A stretch of DNA of 64,000 nt, taken from Trichoplax sp. H2. Lineage: Eukaryota > Placozoa > Uniplacotomia > Trichoplacea. The notes beneath the pieces were generated by a model. That model saw only the letters and a list, made by a program, of their open reading frames with translations. It did no database searches and was not told the DNA's origin. Location of the stretch: assembly GCA_003344405.1 (NCBI GenBank), contig NOWV01000082.1, positions 124,001 to 188,000 of the forward strand. Direction: 5' to 3'. The position numbers were made by a program, and so were the translations under genes. Shown piece by piece: positions 12,312 through 23,614 of the stretch (the first letter of the stretch is position 1; every line of letters begins with the position of its first letter).

Positions 12312-13557
12312 TTCCGTAGCTAACACTTATTGATAAAGACGTCGCGGTAAGTTAGCTTAACTTATATAGTATGTTTTATTATTGTTTCTTCAATAATTTC
12401 TAAAAGCTGTGCTCGGTGTTAGTTACTTTATGGGATAAACTACTAATTCCATAGTACTGTACCTGTCAATTAGTTAAACTTTTTTCTTATGGTAATACTG
12501 ATTGCAAAGCTGCTACAGATCTGCCAGCTATTCGCCATAAATGTTGCTAAATTTCATTTATTAAGCCGTCTGAAATTATTATAGGGTACAACTCAGCCAG
12601 GAGGTGAAGCGATGGATACTTCAACATAGATTACTGTTCGTATCATACATAATACGTTTATCATTATGAAGTACAATTAGGTCACGGTCCGGATGTTCTT
12701 TAATAATTCCTAGAACTGTTACAACTTTTTTTAATAGATACGCGTATGTACATAACATACGTTCTATTTGTAATCTGCAAATAAGTTTATTTACGATTAT
12801 TGTGCGATATATGCAAACCATCGCTACTACCCATTGATTTATGTTTTTGCTTCTTACTTGTACCGTAATACTATCAATAGTACCGATGATTGTGTTTATT
12901 TAATTACTATTACGAAACTTTCCCACGAATAAACCGTATGATTTAATGTATTTGTTCGATGTTAATTTGAGAACTATATTCATATGAATCAAAATTTCGA
13001 TAGAATAGATGAGATACAGCATACGCTTACTGGGAATTAAAATCATGGAAGAGTGAAAGCGTTATCTAGCCTTCTTCACCTGACAACTTTACTGTGCAAC
13101 GGCAAATACGGAAATATTTATTTAAAAAAATCCGGTATTCGGAATCAGACTAACAAACTCAATATATGAAAATGAAAATATCCCTCGCCGATTGTGTAGT
13201 ACAAATATAAGGATTCTAATACGGCTTGAAAAATCATGACCAGAATATAGTACAGGAAGCGATTTAGTGAACTGTAGTAATAAATACATGACAATTATAT
13301 GTCGGCTAGCACTATTTGCTATGCAAACGTTTAAAATCGGTATTAATAGGTGATTACTTCATAAAATTATTTGCAATGCAAACGATACCAAAAATATTAC
13401 ACCATTGACTGAAAACTTGCTTTGGCATTGTATTCTACTATATACTCATCGAGGCTACCACCGTGACTTACAACATGAATACTGTAGTAACAGGTTGTAC
13501 CTATGAATTACTTTTTAACATTCGTACTATCGAACTGAGAAATTAGGATAACCTTCC

Positions 13558-13588
13558 TACTGGGTTTACCCTAAAATGGGTCCCAGTA
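13558..13588. repeat. Short perfect-arm hairpin A
   Basis: TACTGGG (13558-13564) pairs with CCCAGTA (13582-13588) and inner ACCC pairs with GGGT, leaving a six-base loop. It stands out in an AT-rich intergenic stretch and lies about 80 bases from a second hairpin. Confidence 0.55.
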
Positions 13589-13666
13589 ATAACATACACT
13601 TACTGAAGTGCAGTACTAAATCATATCATATCATGTGAGAAGTAAAGTATTCGTATACTGTATATA

Positions 13667-13705
13667 CCACTAGAAGAAGCCTAAACTTAGGCATTCCCCT
13701 AGTGG
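13667..13705. repeat. Short perfect-arm hairpin B
   Basis: CCACTAG (13667-13673) pairs with CTAGTGG (13699-13705) and the inner GCCTAA pairs with TTAGGC around a two-base loop, with an AAGAA/ATTCCC internal loop between the stems. Confidence 0.55.
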
Positions 13706-13946
13706 TCCATGATTCATAAATATATAATCACCTAATAAACGCTGTGATAATCTTTTGCTCTGATCAGACTTAAAGTATGACCGGAGTAATATAATGGTAT
13801 AATTGCATTCCAGTTTACAACGGTATCACCTATAAAGTTTTGTTCTCATATAATATCGGCTATTCAAGGTACGCGTATATAAAAAATCCCATTTCATAAT
13901 TATTAGGATTTTAGCCTAAAATATTCATATCATTATATCAATCAAA

Positions 13947-13990
13947 ATGAAATTTCTTTTTATTATCTACTTAATGTTAGTTATCACTGC
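13947..13990 (+). CDS. Possible signal-peptide exon, rest of gene unresolved
   Basis: An ATG in an AAA-ATG context opens 14 codons plus two bases encoding a hydrophobic leader (MKFLFIIYLMLVIT, then a split Ala codon) directly before a strong GTAAGC donor. A following exon could begin at an acceptor near 14124, which would add ADKHKL, but I could not build a full gene. It may be a small secreted peptide or a chance ORF. Confidence 0.3.
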
Positions 13991-13999
13991 GTAAGCTTA

Positions 14000-15824
14000 C
14001 ATTTACTCATAACTATATTATACTAGGTACCAAACATGAAGAAATAAAATATGCGTATAAGAATGTACAATTGTACACCGTGTTACGTCATGTCTCTGTA
14101 AAACCTCTGTGAATATTGACACAGTGACAAACACAAGCTTAGGTGATTAAGAACTCGTTTATTGCAATATCATCTTATCAATGAGTATTGTACCTGATCC
14201 GCGTACCAAAAATACATTTAAAAGTGGAGTTCATACCAGATCACACAATCAAGACATTGTTACATACTGTACATAATCTATAAATAAAGCATAATCATTT
14301 CAGCTACAGTACAAAATATAATACTATATGATGCTATATGATATTATATGACATGTACAGTACTTCACTCGTGAACCTCATAATTAGGTTTATGAACATA
14401 AAAATTTATTTTGATACGATCATATCGAACGTGGTTATCTTCGTCGATATCATCTTTCATAATTATTGCTGAAAGTAAAAAATCACTGGGAAATATCCGA
14501 TCGATAAAGTTTGCATAAAAATTCTATAGCGATACTTTTATCATGTTGGATACTAATAATTTTGCATAAACTCTCAGAACCTAACTTACTGTAGGTAACG
14601 ATCTAATCCTTTTATATGCTGGTTGTAACGGTCATGTATGTAAGAATGCCGTACTTGTTTTACTGCACTTAATGTATTGTCAATTTGTCATGAATTACTA
14701 AGATAAGGGTATAATACGTTATTACGGCTATACTGTACTATTTAAATGCAGTAAATCCTAAATAAGGATTAGATTTTAGTAAGCTTACTAGGAGTGTATC
14801 AAAAGCTATCGTGCCCACGTTAACGACAAAGAGTAGAAACACAACAGTAACTGCACTTTATAAACTCCTGATAGTCTACGCATAGAAATATCGCTCTGGA
14901 TTAATAGCAGAATTGTGTCGGAATTGTCTTTGAAGAAACTTCGCTCATATACATACAGTACGCGCACAATATGCCACATCAACGAATTCATCACGTAAAA
15001 GTCTTGATACTACTGTAGGCCTAGCCTGCCGCATTGAGAAATCCTTCAGTAATATTCTTATAAACAACCATGAAAGTGCCAAAATGGTAATTTGAAAATT
15101 TAATAGTAAAAGTGTCATTGGAGTCTTTCTGAATCCTGAATTTGCTATGATATCGTTAATATTCTATCATCTCTTTTTGGCGTGAATAATAAAGAAGAAA
15201 GTAGCAAAACAGTACCCAGAATGCAAAGGGAAAGATTATTGTTATCATCAAATCCAATTAATTTCTTAATTTTTTCGTGCTTCGGTATGGACAAAAACCT
15301 GACGTGCCGTCAGGTCTAAAAGACGACTGATTTGTACCAAAATCACTAAAAAGTATCTCTAAAGTAGGACATGCTAGAGTTAATTAAGATTTGAATGTAA
15401 TTGATACCGTGATCCATGATTGATAGTTATCAAACCATTGCGTGATGCATAAATAATTATTATTATTATCACTCGCCAAGCTGAGATGGACGCTAGGTAG
15501 TTCCGGCAAAGTGATTATACCCCTTTCTTTGTATTTAAAGTTACCGTTGCTGTAAAAATCGTGTTTAAATAAAATAGAAATAAATAAAGTTAGAATGAAA
15601 TAGCAACTTTAAGTCTAACATATGGCTACAGATAGCAGAAAATCAATTTTTTATCTATGCATAGACACCTACAGTACTGTACCATTACAATAAGAGTGAT
15701 GGTTGCTTTAAATAAATAAATAAAATACTCATAAAAGTGCGAATTTCTAGCATCGGACTTTAGCATCCTACCTCCGCAAACTAACCTTGCAGTAAATCTA
15801 CTCCTGTAACGCTACCGATATCTT
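14000..15824. other. Intergenic or intronic, nothing firm
   Basis: AT-rich with short ORFs on both strands that carry no recognisable domain or clean splice sites. A short TAAA tandem run occurs at about 15709-15724. No dense pentamer block. Confidence 0.45.
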
Positions 15825-16271
15825 TTATATCGATAAATAAGCCATTGGAAATATAGTTGCCAAGTCACCATACTTATCATAGCTGGCTGGAACACTCAAA
15901 TTTTTATTTTCAATTGCATATTTTCGCTGATCAAACGCTGATCGCTTGGCTATATCTACTGAATTCCACTCAGGACTGATATTAATCTCTGATGAGTCGT
16001 AAATAGAAAGGACAGAGCCAGATCTGTTAATTTGGCTTTTATTATGGAAGCTGTTAACTGATCGCTGATCCAAGCAATTGCAATTTCTGTTAAAAGACTT
16101 CGGTAACGTGCTAACAACCTCCGCAGGGTTTGCGGACCACCGCAAATTAGATGAGTGATATCCTTGCGTTTTTTGATTGGTGAATGGTCGCCGGCCTGCG
16201 CTTGGTGTAAAGCTTTTGCTACGCGTAAGCAATTTAGTTTCTAAATCCATATCATAACAATGGGGTTTCAT
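15825..16271 (-). CDS. Unrecognised 148-residue protein
   Basis: A single uninterrupted frame from ATG at 16271 to a stop at 15825. The product is hydrophilic, rich in Ser, Asn, Arg and Lys, with no predicted membrane segment, and includes NQKTQGYHSSNLRWSANPAE and NISPEWNSVDIAKR. I do not recognise a family. Length, lack of low complexity, and a GTAC/CTGTA cluster starting about 70 bases upstream, as for other genes here, support a real gene. It may be a terminal exon of a longer gene or a lineage-specific orphan. Confidence 0.55.
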   Translation of the reverse strand: MKPHCYDMDLETKLLTRSKSFTPSAGRRPFTNQKTQGYHSSNLRWSANPAEVVSTLPKSFNRNCNCLDQRSVNSFHNKSQINRSGSVLSIYDSSEINISPEWNSVDIAKRSAFDQRKYAIENKNLSVPASYDKYGDLATIFPMAYLSI

Positions 16272-16334
16272 AATAAGATTTCGATTGAAAAAATGAACGG
16301 TAAATTAATTAAAAGATAATTACACAAATGAAGC

Positions 16335-16470
16335 AACAAGTACTGTACACTGCTATTACTATAAATTAACTGCTGCTCAGACATGTGCGAATAAGTACTG
16401 TACTGTACAGTGCTGTAAAATTCTAAACTCTATTAAAACTGGTACACTGTATACTGAAGTACTGTATTTC
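16335..16470. repeat. Small GTAC/CTGTA cluster upstream of the 148-residue gene
   Basis: Several CTGTAC and GTACTGTAC words at about 16339-16350, 16395-16415 and 16440-16466, the same pentamer family at lower density, directly upstream of the start codon at 16271. Confidence 0.6.
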
Positions 16471-16479
16471 ACTCAGTAA

Positions 16480-17141
16480 AAAAGTAAATAAGTATATTTA
16501 TTTATTTAACACGGGGTTCTATGACTTCTATCCTAAACTAACCGTAAGCGATTTTTTGACACATACTGTATATTTTTAATAATTCATTGACTTCAATTTG
16601 AATTAACTATCATATTAACAAATAACTCACGAACACAACAAGAGCGCCGTATAGGTATACTAATATAAACATTATTATTTAAAGGTACGGGCACCAAGAT
16701 TAAATTTCAAAAAATCCTCCCCATCAGCAACTTCATATTCAGCAAAATTGTAAAGTAAAAAGTATTAGTGCAGATACAGTACGCGAAGTATAACGAGCGT
16801 GGGTTCTATCATTGACTTCTAAGAGCTATTCCTTGAAGAAGTCTCTGTTATGTACAGTATGATAGACTGGTAATGTCTAGGAATTAGGGCAGATAAAATT
16901 GCATAGCTGCCTAGCTGATAAGATAACCGTATAATACGAATACCGTAACTGTATTGACACATTCACTAGTAACTTACTAATACGTATGTAATATACAGTA
17001 CATACAGTACAGTATATATCACTTGTGGGGAAGGCAACCCAGAATAAAAAAGTGGACTCCTCGCTTCAGGCTCCTTTGCAGTGTCTAATCCAGTATTGCG
17101 TGATTGAGCTAGTAGTGTCCCACTAGAGAACATAACGGTCT
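16480..17141. other. Intergenic
   Basis: No coding signal seen. A few pentamer words at about 16993-17010. A perfect 8-base inverted repeat, ACTAGAGA with TCTCTAGT, spans 17122-17146 and overlaps the stop codon of the next gene. Confidence 0.45.
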
Positions 17142-18764
17142 CTAGTTCTGCCTAGACTTAATTACTACAGTAGTTGGTACACACGCGAAGCAGAACGCAG
17201 CGAGTGCTGTACAGTAGTTACTGGTATTGCATGTACCTGTTTCGTCTCTAATCATTTTTCTCCTGCGCTTGCTGTCAGTTTGAACCCTTTTTTTTGCCTT
17301 TTCGCCGTACAATCTTGTGAACTGATTTCGAGTTTTTAAGGATACATTGTAAGCGAGGCGATAATACATTCGTGCTTTTTTGAAGTCCCTATACCTACCA
17401 AAATCACTCTCTAAAATTCTCCCTAAACGATAATAGACATTCGCGGAGGGATCTTCAACAAGGGATGCCCTGTAGGATACAAAAGTTTGATCGAGGTACT
17501 CTTTACTCTCTTTCAGACTTCCACTATGATCATCATTTGCTTTCATTTTACCGAGATAATAAGTAGCCAGTCGATTAGTCGATGTATCAATCGGCGAGTT
17601 ATCTTTAGCGAAATGTAACAATAGACTTGCCTTTTTATCAGCAGAAGGTAATAATTTATGCTGAAGTAGTAATTTTGCTATATATGGATAAGCTTCATCA
17701 TATCCAAGGCTTGCAGCCAAAGCAAAATAATGCATCGCAGCAGTTATATCTTTCTTCGCACCAATCCCTTTGTAGTAGATGAAGGCCAGCAAGAAAGAGG
17801 ACCACTGATTAGCGAAACTAAATATAAAATCTGATCTAACAACGGATTCTTCTAATAGCTGAATTGCAAGAAGAGGATTTTTTTTTACGCCTCCTAGACC
17901 ATATAAAAACATCAAGGCAAAGTAGTACGAAGCGAAAGCTGTCGGGAAGTTCCTATAAAGGAACTCTACGTAACCTCGACAACAGTATGAAGAATTCAGA
18001 TCTTTAAGGTCCTCTGAATAATACAGAGATACCATTATACTTATTGCTACTGGATGTCCATAATCGGCAGCCAATTTTAAGTATTTATTATATTTGCTAA
18101 TATTCTTAGGGTATCCATATCCCAGATAGTATATCCAGTAAGATATATTCCAATAGGCATCAGCATTTCCTAACTTTGCAGCTTTACGAAAACATTTTAT
18201 TGCCTTTTTGTAAGACTTTTTTCGTTCTAAGATATTCCAACTACCCTTCAGTATCAATACATAGCCTAATCTATTGTAGTTATATCCTGATTTATCAGTA
18301 TCTTCTTCAAATTTCAATCTGGAATAAAATTTAAGTTCCATGCTATTAATTATGTCTCGCCAAGATACAGATTTCTTGCAATGCCTATACAATTCTTCGT
18401 GAGCACCACAGTAATAAACGCTCTGTGATGCAGAGTTGACGTACATCTCTGCCTTAAAGGCAATCATTCTCTCAATATCTTCGGTACTATCAATAGAATT
18501 CTTTTCACAATCGTATAATTGACAGATTACGAACTGTGCTATGGGATGATTTTTCTTAGCGGCTTTAACATAAAGCCGGAAAGCTTTATCCAAGTCTTTG
18601 GGGGTTGACCCTAAACCATAATGATGGATACGGGCTAATTCGAAACAAGTTGAAGAAAGCTCTTCAGCTTGAAAGGAAATCTTGCTAGAAACCCTGTCAT
18701 ATAATTGTTTTACTTCAGTAGCATTTACTAAACTTTTAATCAATTGCTCTACTTTTAAGGGCAT
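17142..18764 (-). CDS. Sel1-like repeat protein, single exon, 540 residues
   Basis: Alpha-solenoid protein built of Sel1-type (TPR-like) repeats. These motifs are visible repeatedly: DLDKAFRLYVKAAKKNHPIA, AIKCFRKAAKLGNADAYWN, YLKLAADYGHPVAISI, GAKKDITAAMHYFALAASLG and FKKARMYYRLAYNVS. Sel1 repeats usually scaffold protein-protein contacts; no partner can be named. Charged start, no signal peptide, and a hydrophobic Cys-containing end (FCFACVPTTVV). The entire 1.6 kb frame is free of introns, in contrast with its neighbours. The best-known animal Sel1 proteins are SEL1L, with an ER leader and membrane anchor, and LRP2BP; neither is clearly matched. The ATG at 18764 is followed at once by coding sequence, and no upstream in-frame continuation was found. 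Confidence 0.85.
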   Translation of the reverse strand: MPLKVEQLIKSLVNATEVKQLYDRVSSKISFQAEELSSTCFELARIHHYGLGSTPKDLDKAFRLYVKAAKKNHPIAQFVICQLYDCEKNSIDSTEDIERMIAFKAEMYVNSASQSVYYCGAHEELYRHCKKSVSWRDIINSMELKFYSRLKFEEDTDKSGYNYNRLGYVLILKGSWNILERKKSYKKAIKCFRKAAKLGNADAYWNISYWIYYLGYGYPKNISKYNKYLKLAADYGHPVAISIMVSLYYSEDLKDLNSSYCCRGYVEFLYRNFPTAFASYYFALMFLYGLGGVKKNPLLAIQLLEESVVRSDFIFSFANQWSSFLLAFIYYKGIGAKKDITAAMHYFALAASLGYDEAYPYIAKLLLQHKLLPSADKKASLLLHFAKDNSPIDTSTNRLATYYLGKMKANDDHSGSLKESKEYLDQTFVSYRASLVEDPSANVYYRLGRILESDFGRYRDFKKARMYYRLAYNVSLKTRNQFTRLYGEKAKKRVQTDSKRRRKMIRDETGTCNTSNYCTALAAFCFACVPTTVVIKSRQN

Positions 18765-20703
18765 TATTGTGGAGTATGTGGTTCAGCTAGTAAAATAGAA
18801 AATAATACAGTATGTGGATACAAAATACTGGAAACTTAATCTTATTCAAATTAACTACAGTGTATCTCGAAGTTTCAAATCCACTTATAAAATACGTTTG
18901 AGGATTGGACCGATATGATATACATAAGTAGATATTTAAGGGTCTTTTACCTGTTTAAGCAATATGATGTCGTAAATGATTCAACGGGGGGGGGGGTATA
19001 AAACGATTCAACTTTCATACAAAAATAACGTACTGGTTGTTGCTTACGATATTCAATTGTTCATATTGTTTAGATTTATTTTGATAAAAAGGATAATGTT
19101 GTCTCTTTCCATCAACTATTGAAGTAAACTATAGGCAATTCTATGGACCTTCCAATCCATAACTACAAGTATCAAGTGTAAATAAAATAAAGCCAAGAAT
19201 ATCATAGAAACACAGGAGCACAATGAATGTATATTAATTAATTATACATGTAATTATGCTAGCTGGATCACCGCATTAGCCGATTTCTCATGACGATGCT
19301 ATATATATATATATATATATATATAGCTTACGTATATATATATTAATCCTAAACTGATGAAGCTACTTCATAATGTTTAATTAAATATTAGGTTATATCA
19401 ATTATGATTCAACACACTAAGTTCTGGAATCGATTATAATTATACAAACGCCCGCAAAATCTTCAATCCATATTACGGTACTGTGTGAACTATTTAGCTA
19501 TATACTGTAATGTTTTGTCACAAAGACATCGTTCTGGTTTTAGAGATAATGTACTTTATTGAGGCAAATAGAAAGTCATGTATTAGAACATAAGATAGAG
19601 CAGTTGCTTCCTTCTCAAGACTTTTACATGATACTTCGGTCATCAGTAGAAGATTAGAAGAATGATAGAATGAATCATACTGTATATCTACAGAACGTTT
19701 TATTTATACTCGTACGCACACTTTACTCTCGTATCATACGATTGCGTATACAGTACTATACTGTACAGTTGAAATAGTAAAAATTAGAGGTACTGCACAG
19801 TATTAATTAATTTTTTTGCCCTTCAGGAGCCACACTGAGCCATAGCCATTCTGTAATTTTTAGGGAACTAAATTGCACTGTTCTGTTCTATCATAGACTA
19901 CTAGAAATTACAATTAGTGATTCTAGTAGTCCATGGTAGTGACCGTAGTGTACTGAGCCATTCAAAAAAAAATCAGCACCTGAACAGTTCTAGCATAATA
20001 CAACTAGCTTTATTTAATCGGATAAATCGCTATGAAGATTATAAATGTTACGAAAACACAGTACAGTACATAGTACTTTTCAGGATGCATAGCCACAGCC
20101 ACTTTATAAGAAGCCGATATTATTTTATTTAAAAATTTAAAAGTTAATCTTACATTCTTTCAAGAGCTCTTGCCATGCATTATGTTGCATACTAGCAAAT
20201 AGCAATACTAGTACGTTATAATACTGTACTGTACAGTATATAACATGACAATATGTTATACTGTACATACAGTATTGTGTACTGTATGTACTGTATAATG
20301 CAGTATAATTATCCTATATTGTATTACACAGCGACACGCACTGGTAATTCGTCATCAATTCAGAATACGCGTATTCACCTACTGCACATCACAACTACTA
20401 GTAAACATAATAGTGGTAATATTATTCACTCTCACAGGCTGCAGTTCAACACGCTCTTTATTCCTATTCAGTTACTCTCACGTCTGTGTATTTGCTCAAC
20501 GTACTTACGATACAAGGCGAGTCCTATTTGTATCATCAAAAACTCTTAGCTAGTATGCCTTGACATACACATTACGTCACGGTCTTCTAAGCATTACCTA
20601 ATTGATAATTCTACTGTATGTTTACAATATTACAGTCCAGTTACACCTTTCAAGAATGTTAGAACAATTCATTATTAAAAAGTTGACTTCTTTATCGGAA
20701 TAA
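18765..20703. other. Intergenic with simple repeats
   Basis: Contains a G run at about 18986-18996, a TA dinucleotide tract at about 19300-19325 with a satellite at 19332-19343, and moderate GTAC-type clusters at about 19745-19770, 20055-20072 and 20222-20300. No supported exon. Confidence 0.55.
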
Positions 20704-20931
20704 TCAACTGAAGCCACTGACTGAAGCAGCTTCAAATAATACTGCGAGACCATAATTTACTAATTGCAACATTTCCTCTACAGATAAAAGGGTACGTGTG
20801 GGTCCTCCTGGCACCGCAGCAACGTCCAATAATACTGTAGAGTAAAACGTATTGTCCACAAGGATGCATTCAATTTTAATCAACTGTAAACCCCATAACT
20901 TACTTATTAGCTGTAATATATCATCAAACAT
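20704..20931 (-). CDS. Unrecognised 75-residue ORF
   Basis: ATG at 20931 to a TGA stop at 20704. The product includes DDILQLISKLWGLQLIKIEC and LLSVEEMLQLVNYGLAVLFE, reads like a folded helical segment and is not low complexity. It starts only 66 bases downstream of the CCDC34-like stop on the same strand. Several internal CAG sites could be acceptors, so it may be the last exon of an unresolved gene. I recognise no family. Confidence 0.4.
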   Translation of the reverse strand: MFDDILQLISKLWGLQLIKIECILVDNTFYSTVLLDVAAVPGGPTRTLLSVEEMLQLVNYGLAVLFEAASVSGFS

Positions 20932-20996
20932 TTATTTATCATTTTATCACTCGGCAAGTTTAATTACCAAAAAGTGCTTACCCACCATCTGAGTTA

Positions 20997-21692
20997 TTAT
21001 CTACGTGATTGTGAATCAAGGGTAAAATCGACTATCCCGCAATCCCAGGGAATAGGATTAAAATACGACGGTTTTGGCTTAGCTGAAGAGTCATAATAAC
21101 TAGTTAAAGTTCCATTGATATATCCGTACGCTATATAATTTGAAGGCGAACTTGGTTTCGCTCTTGCTAGCCACATTCTGTATGCTTCTTGACTTTCACG
21201 TCTGCGACGTTCAAAATTTTTTAGAACTTCCGTTCTCTCTTCATTAAATTTCTTCTGTTTCTGCCTTTCTTGCATTCGCTTCTTATTTATCCATTCTTCG
21301 TATATCGCAGCAGCCTTCTTTCCGAGTTCCTCTTTCCTTATTAAATTTTCTTCTTTGGTCTTAATAGCTTTTCTGGCGTGAAAACTAGCTGCTTGCTCCT
21401 CCTTTTGCTTTAGAGATTTTAGCCATTTTCTGTAACTATTTTTTGCCTTCAAACTCTGTCTTTCCTTTTCAATAGCAGTAGAGTCTTGCTTTTGTTTCTC
21501 AGCTTCCACATTAAACTTCTTTTCTTTTAGTCTCTCCTTATTTTTGTATGCTTTCTTTATTACCCATTCTTGCCAACTTAACCCATTTCTTGCATATTCA
21601 TTCTCTGTAGTAAGGCCTTTCTTAATGTTATCGGTAAATCTATTCTGCAGCATATCGAACTGGATCAAATAAAAATTTGTTATAGCTTGCAA
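20997..21692 (-). CDS. CCDC34: CCDC34-like coiled-coil protein
   Basis: Long charged coiled coil with repeated WxxW-type units: GLSWQEWVIKKAYKNKERL, NSYRKWLKSLKQKEEQ, AAIYEEWINKKRMQERQKQK and ESQEAYRMWLARAKPSS, ending in a proline-aromatic tail (KPSYFNPIPWDCG). The spaced Trp repeats in a Lys/Glu-rich helix and the NPIPW ending match CCDC34, a protein linked to cilia and sperm flagella in vertebrates. Length 231 residues if the ATG at 21692 is used. A good acceptor (TTTGATCCAG) ends at 21660, so the true exon may begin at 21659 with an upstream exon not identified in the repeat-rich DNA beyond. No introns within. Confidence 0.75.
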   Translation of the reverse strand: MQAITNFYLIQFDMLQNRFTDNIKKGLTTENEYARNGLSWQEWVIKKAYKNKERLKEKKFNVEAEKQKQDSTAIEKERQSLKAKNSYRKWLKSLKQKEEQAASFHARKAIKTKEENLIRKEELGKKAAAIYEEWINKKRMQERQKQKKFNEERTEVLKNFERRRRESQEAYRMWLARAKPSSPSNYIAYGYINGTLTSYYDSSAKPKPSYFNPIPWDCGIVDFTLDSQSRR

Positions 21693-21719
21693 AGTCCGGA
21701 CGTCAAGTTGACATCTTAA

Positions 21720-22370
21720 CGAATTATGTACTGTACATGAATACCTTTTGATCTTTATCTTAATCTACAATACTGTATCTAAAATTACTATCAAATTTAA
21801 CTAACGTCATAAGGTAACAATCACTAGCTCAAGAACCTGATCTAAAGCGGCTTTCACATCAGATCACACCAGAAAACAGCGTAAGTACTGTAGTATCATG
21901 GACTGCTAGAAATGTACTGTACAACTACTGTATAGGCGTACAGTACATTGTACAGTACAATGTGTACAATTGTACTGTACGTTCGTATTCTTACCTCGTA
22001 AATAAGAGTACTGTACTGTACTGTACAGTGTACACCAGTACACTTTCCAGTGGAGAAGTATACAGTATACTGTACATGTCACTGTACAGTATATGAGATA
22101 CAGTATACAGTATACTGTACTGTACTTCTCTGCTGTACAGTACAGTACAGAACAGTAAATAGTTTTGTATCGGGTATCATACTGTACTGTAGATGCAAGA
22201 TGCAATGTGCGTAATACTGTACTGTACACTGTACTGTACAGTACTCTACAGTACACTCAGTCTACAGTACTGTACAGTACTGTACAGTATAATGCGATGT
22301 ACTGTACTGTAGTGTGCTATACTGTACTGTATGTACTGTACTGTACTGTACTGTACATTACGGTATATTT
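21720..22370. repeat. GTAC/CTGTA block upstream of the CCDC34-like gene
   Basis: Dense pentamer in both orientations, with long self-complementary stretches at about 22205-22260 and 22265-22365. It starts within about 40 bases of the CCDC34-like start. Periodic ORFs on both strands here are repeat read-through. Confidence 0.88.
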
Positions 22371-23614
22371 AAGATATTTAAGATCGCTTTTGTGAGTTTG
22401 CGTTAATAACATATTGCCTGAATTTAGTATGTTATAAACATGTTTAAAACTTACTATTGTTACAGATTACATTAATAATGTTGAGAGATTGTAATAAATA
22501 TAATTTCATTATTCATGGTACCAATGCAAGACAAGTCAGAATCTGAATTACCCGTTTTGTGCTGTTAGTGCGCTCCCATTAATCAGAATCTGAATACCTC
22601 CTTTTAGTGCGTTTCGTGCGAGAACTTCATGATTCTACAAATCTGTTGTTTTACGCTTGTTAGTTCTACGTCTTAATTGTAAACTGTGCTATATATGTGC
22701 GTATTAATTAATCCACCGTTCTACAAATTCACAAATTATACTGCTTTGTATGTGAAAGGCGCACGTGTATAAATCGCCGTTTTTAATCAATAAAGACAGA
22801 GTAGGAGTACGCGGTTAATTATACAATAACTTCAACTATTTGTACTGTTTTCTATCTCCCTCACTAATTTAGAGCAATACGAACCTTCAGTATTAACTCT
22901 AGATAGTCTTACATCACTGTAAAGTATACCAATGTAGTAGTACGTATGTTGACTAAGAACCTAAGATGAAGAAGCGCTTAGCAAGCTCTGTCCCTATACA
23001 GTCTCCTCGATCATTAATAGAACCTCATAACGTATTTCTCCCTATTATTACCGACTAAAGCAGTATAAACTTCAAAATACCACCCTGTATACTAGAGACT
23101 AGATTATTACTTCTACTACGTACAGTATATACAACTCGTGTTAAATAAATCCTTTAATTTGATTTAAACAATGAGTTAAATTCGATGAAGCATTCACCGA
23201 CATACTGTAGTTGTTAATTCGTCACAGATACAGAATCGATAAGCGATAATATAATAATTATTAATAGTTTAGCTTGAAATTTAGACGATTCCTACAAATA
23301 ATTGCTAAAGCAACGGTCTAAGGAAACTTTAAAATCTGGAAGGCAATAATAATGAATCAGATATTTATATTCATCGGGCTACTCTTGCATACATATCTGT
23401 ATATTATAAACGAGATCCATAAATAAATTTTCATCACTTGATCAACTTCATAGTAGATAAAGCATACTATATCACAGCTATTCATTTCTTTACAATGCAC
23501 TGAACAGACAACAATTTACATTACTGCCTGGAATGTATTATAACTTAAAAAGTGCGACAGGCGGAAAAGCTCGATAAAAGAAATACAAGCGCATCGATAT
23601 GTAGTATCTACAAC
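22371..23614. other. Intergenic
   Basis: No supported gene. A short imperfect direct repeat (CAGAATCTGAAT, then ACC, and later TTAGTGCG) occurs twice between about 22537 and 22612. Pentamer words are sparse. Confidence 0.45.

Larger units (their letters stand above)
12223..13946. other. Intergenic with two hairpins
   Basis: No supported coding exon. It contains the two GC-richer hairpins listed separately near 13.6 kb and almost no pentamer repeats. Confidence 0.5.
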
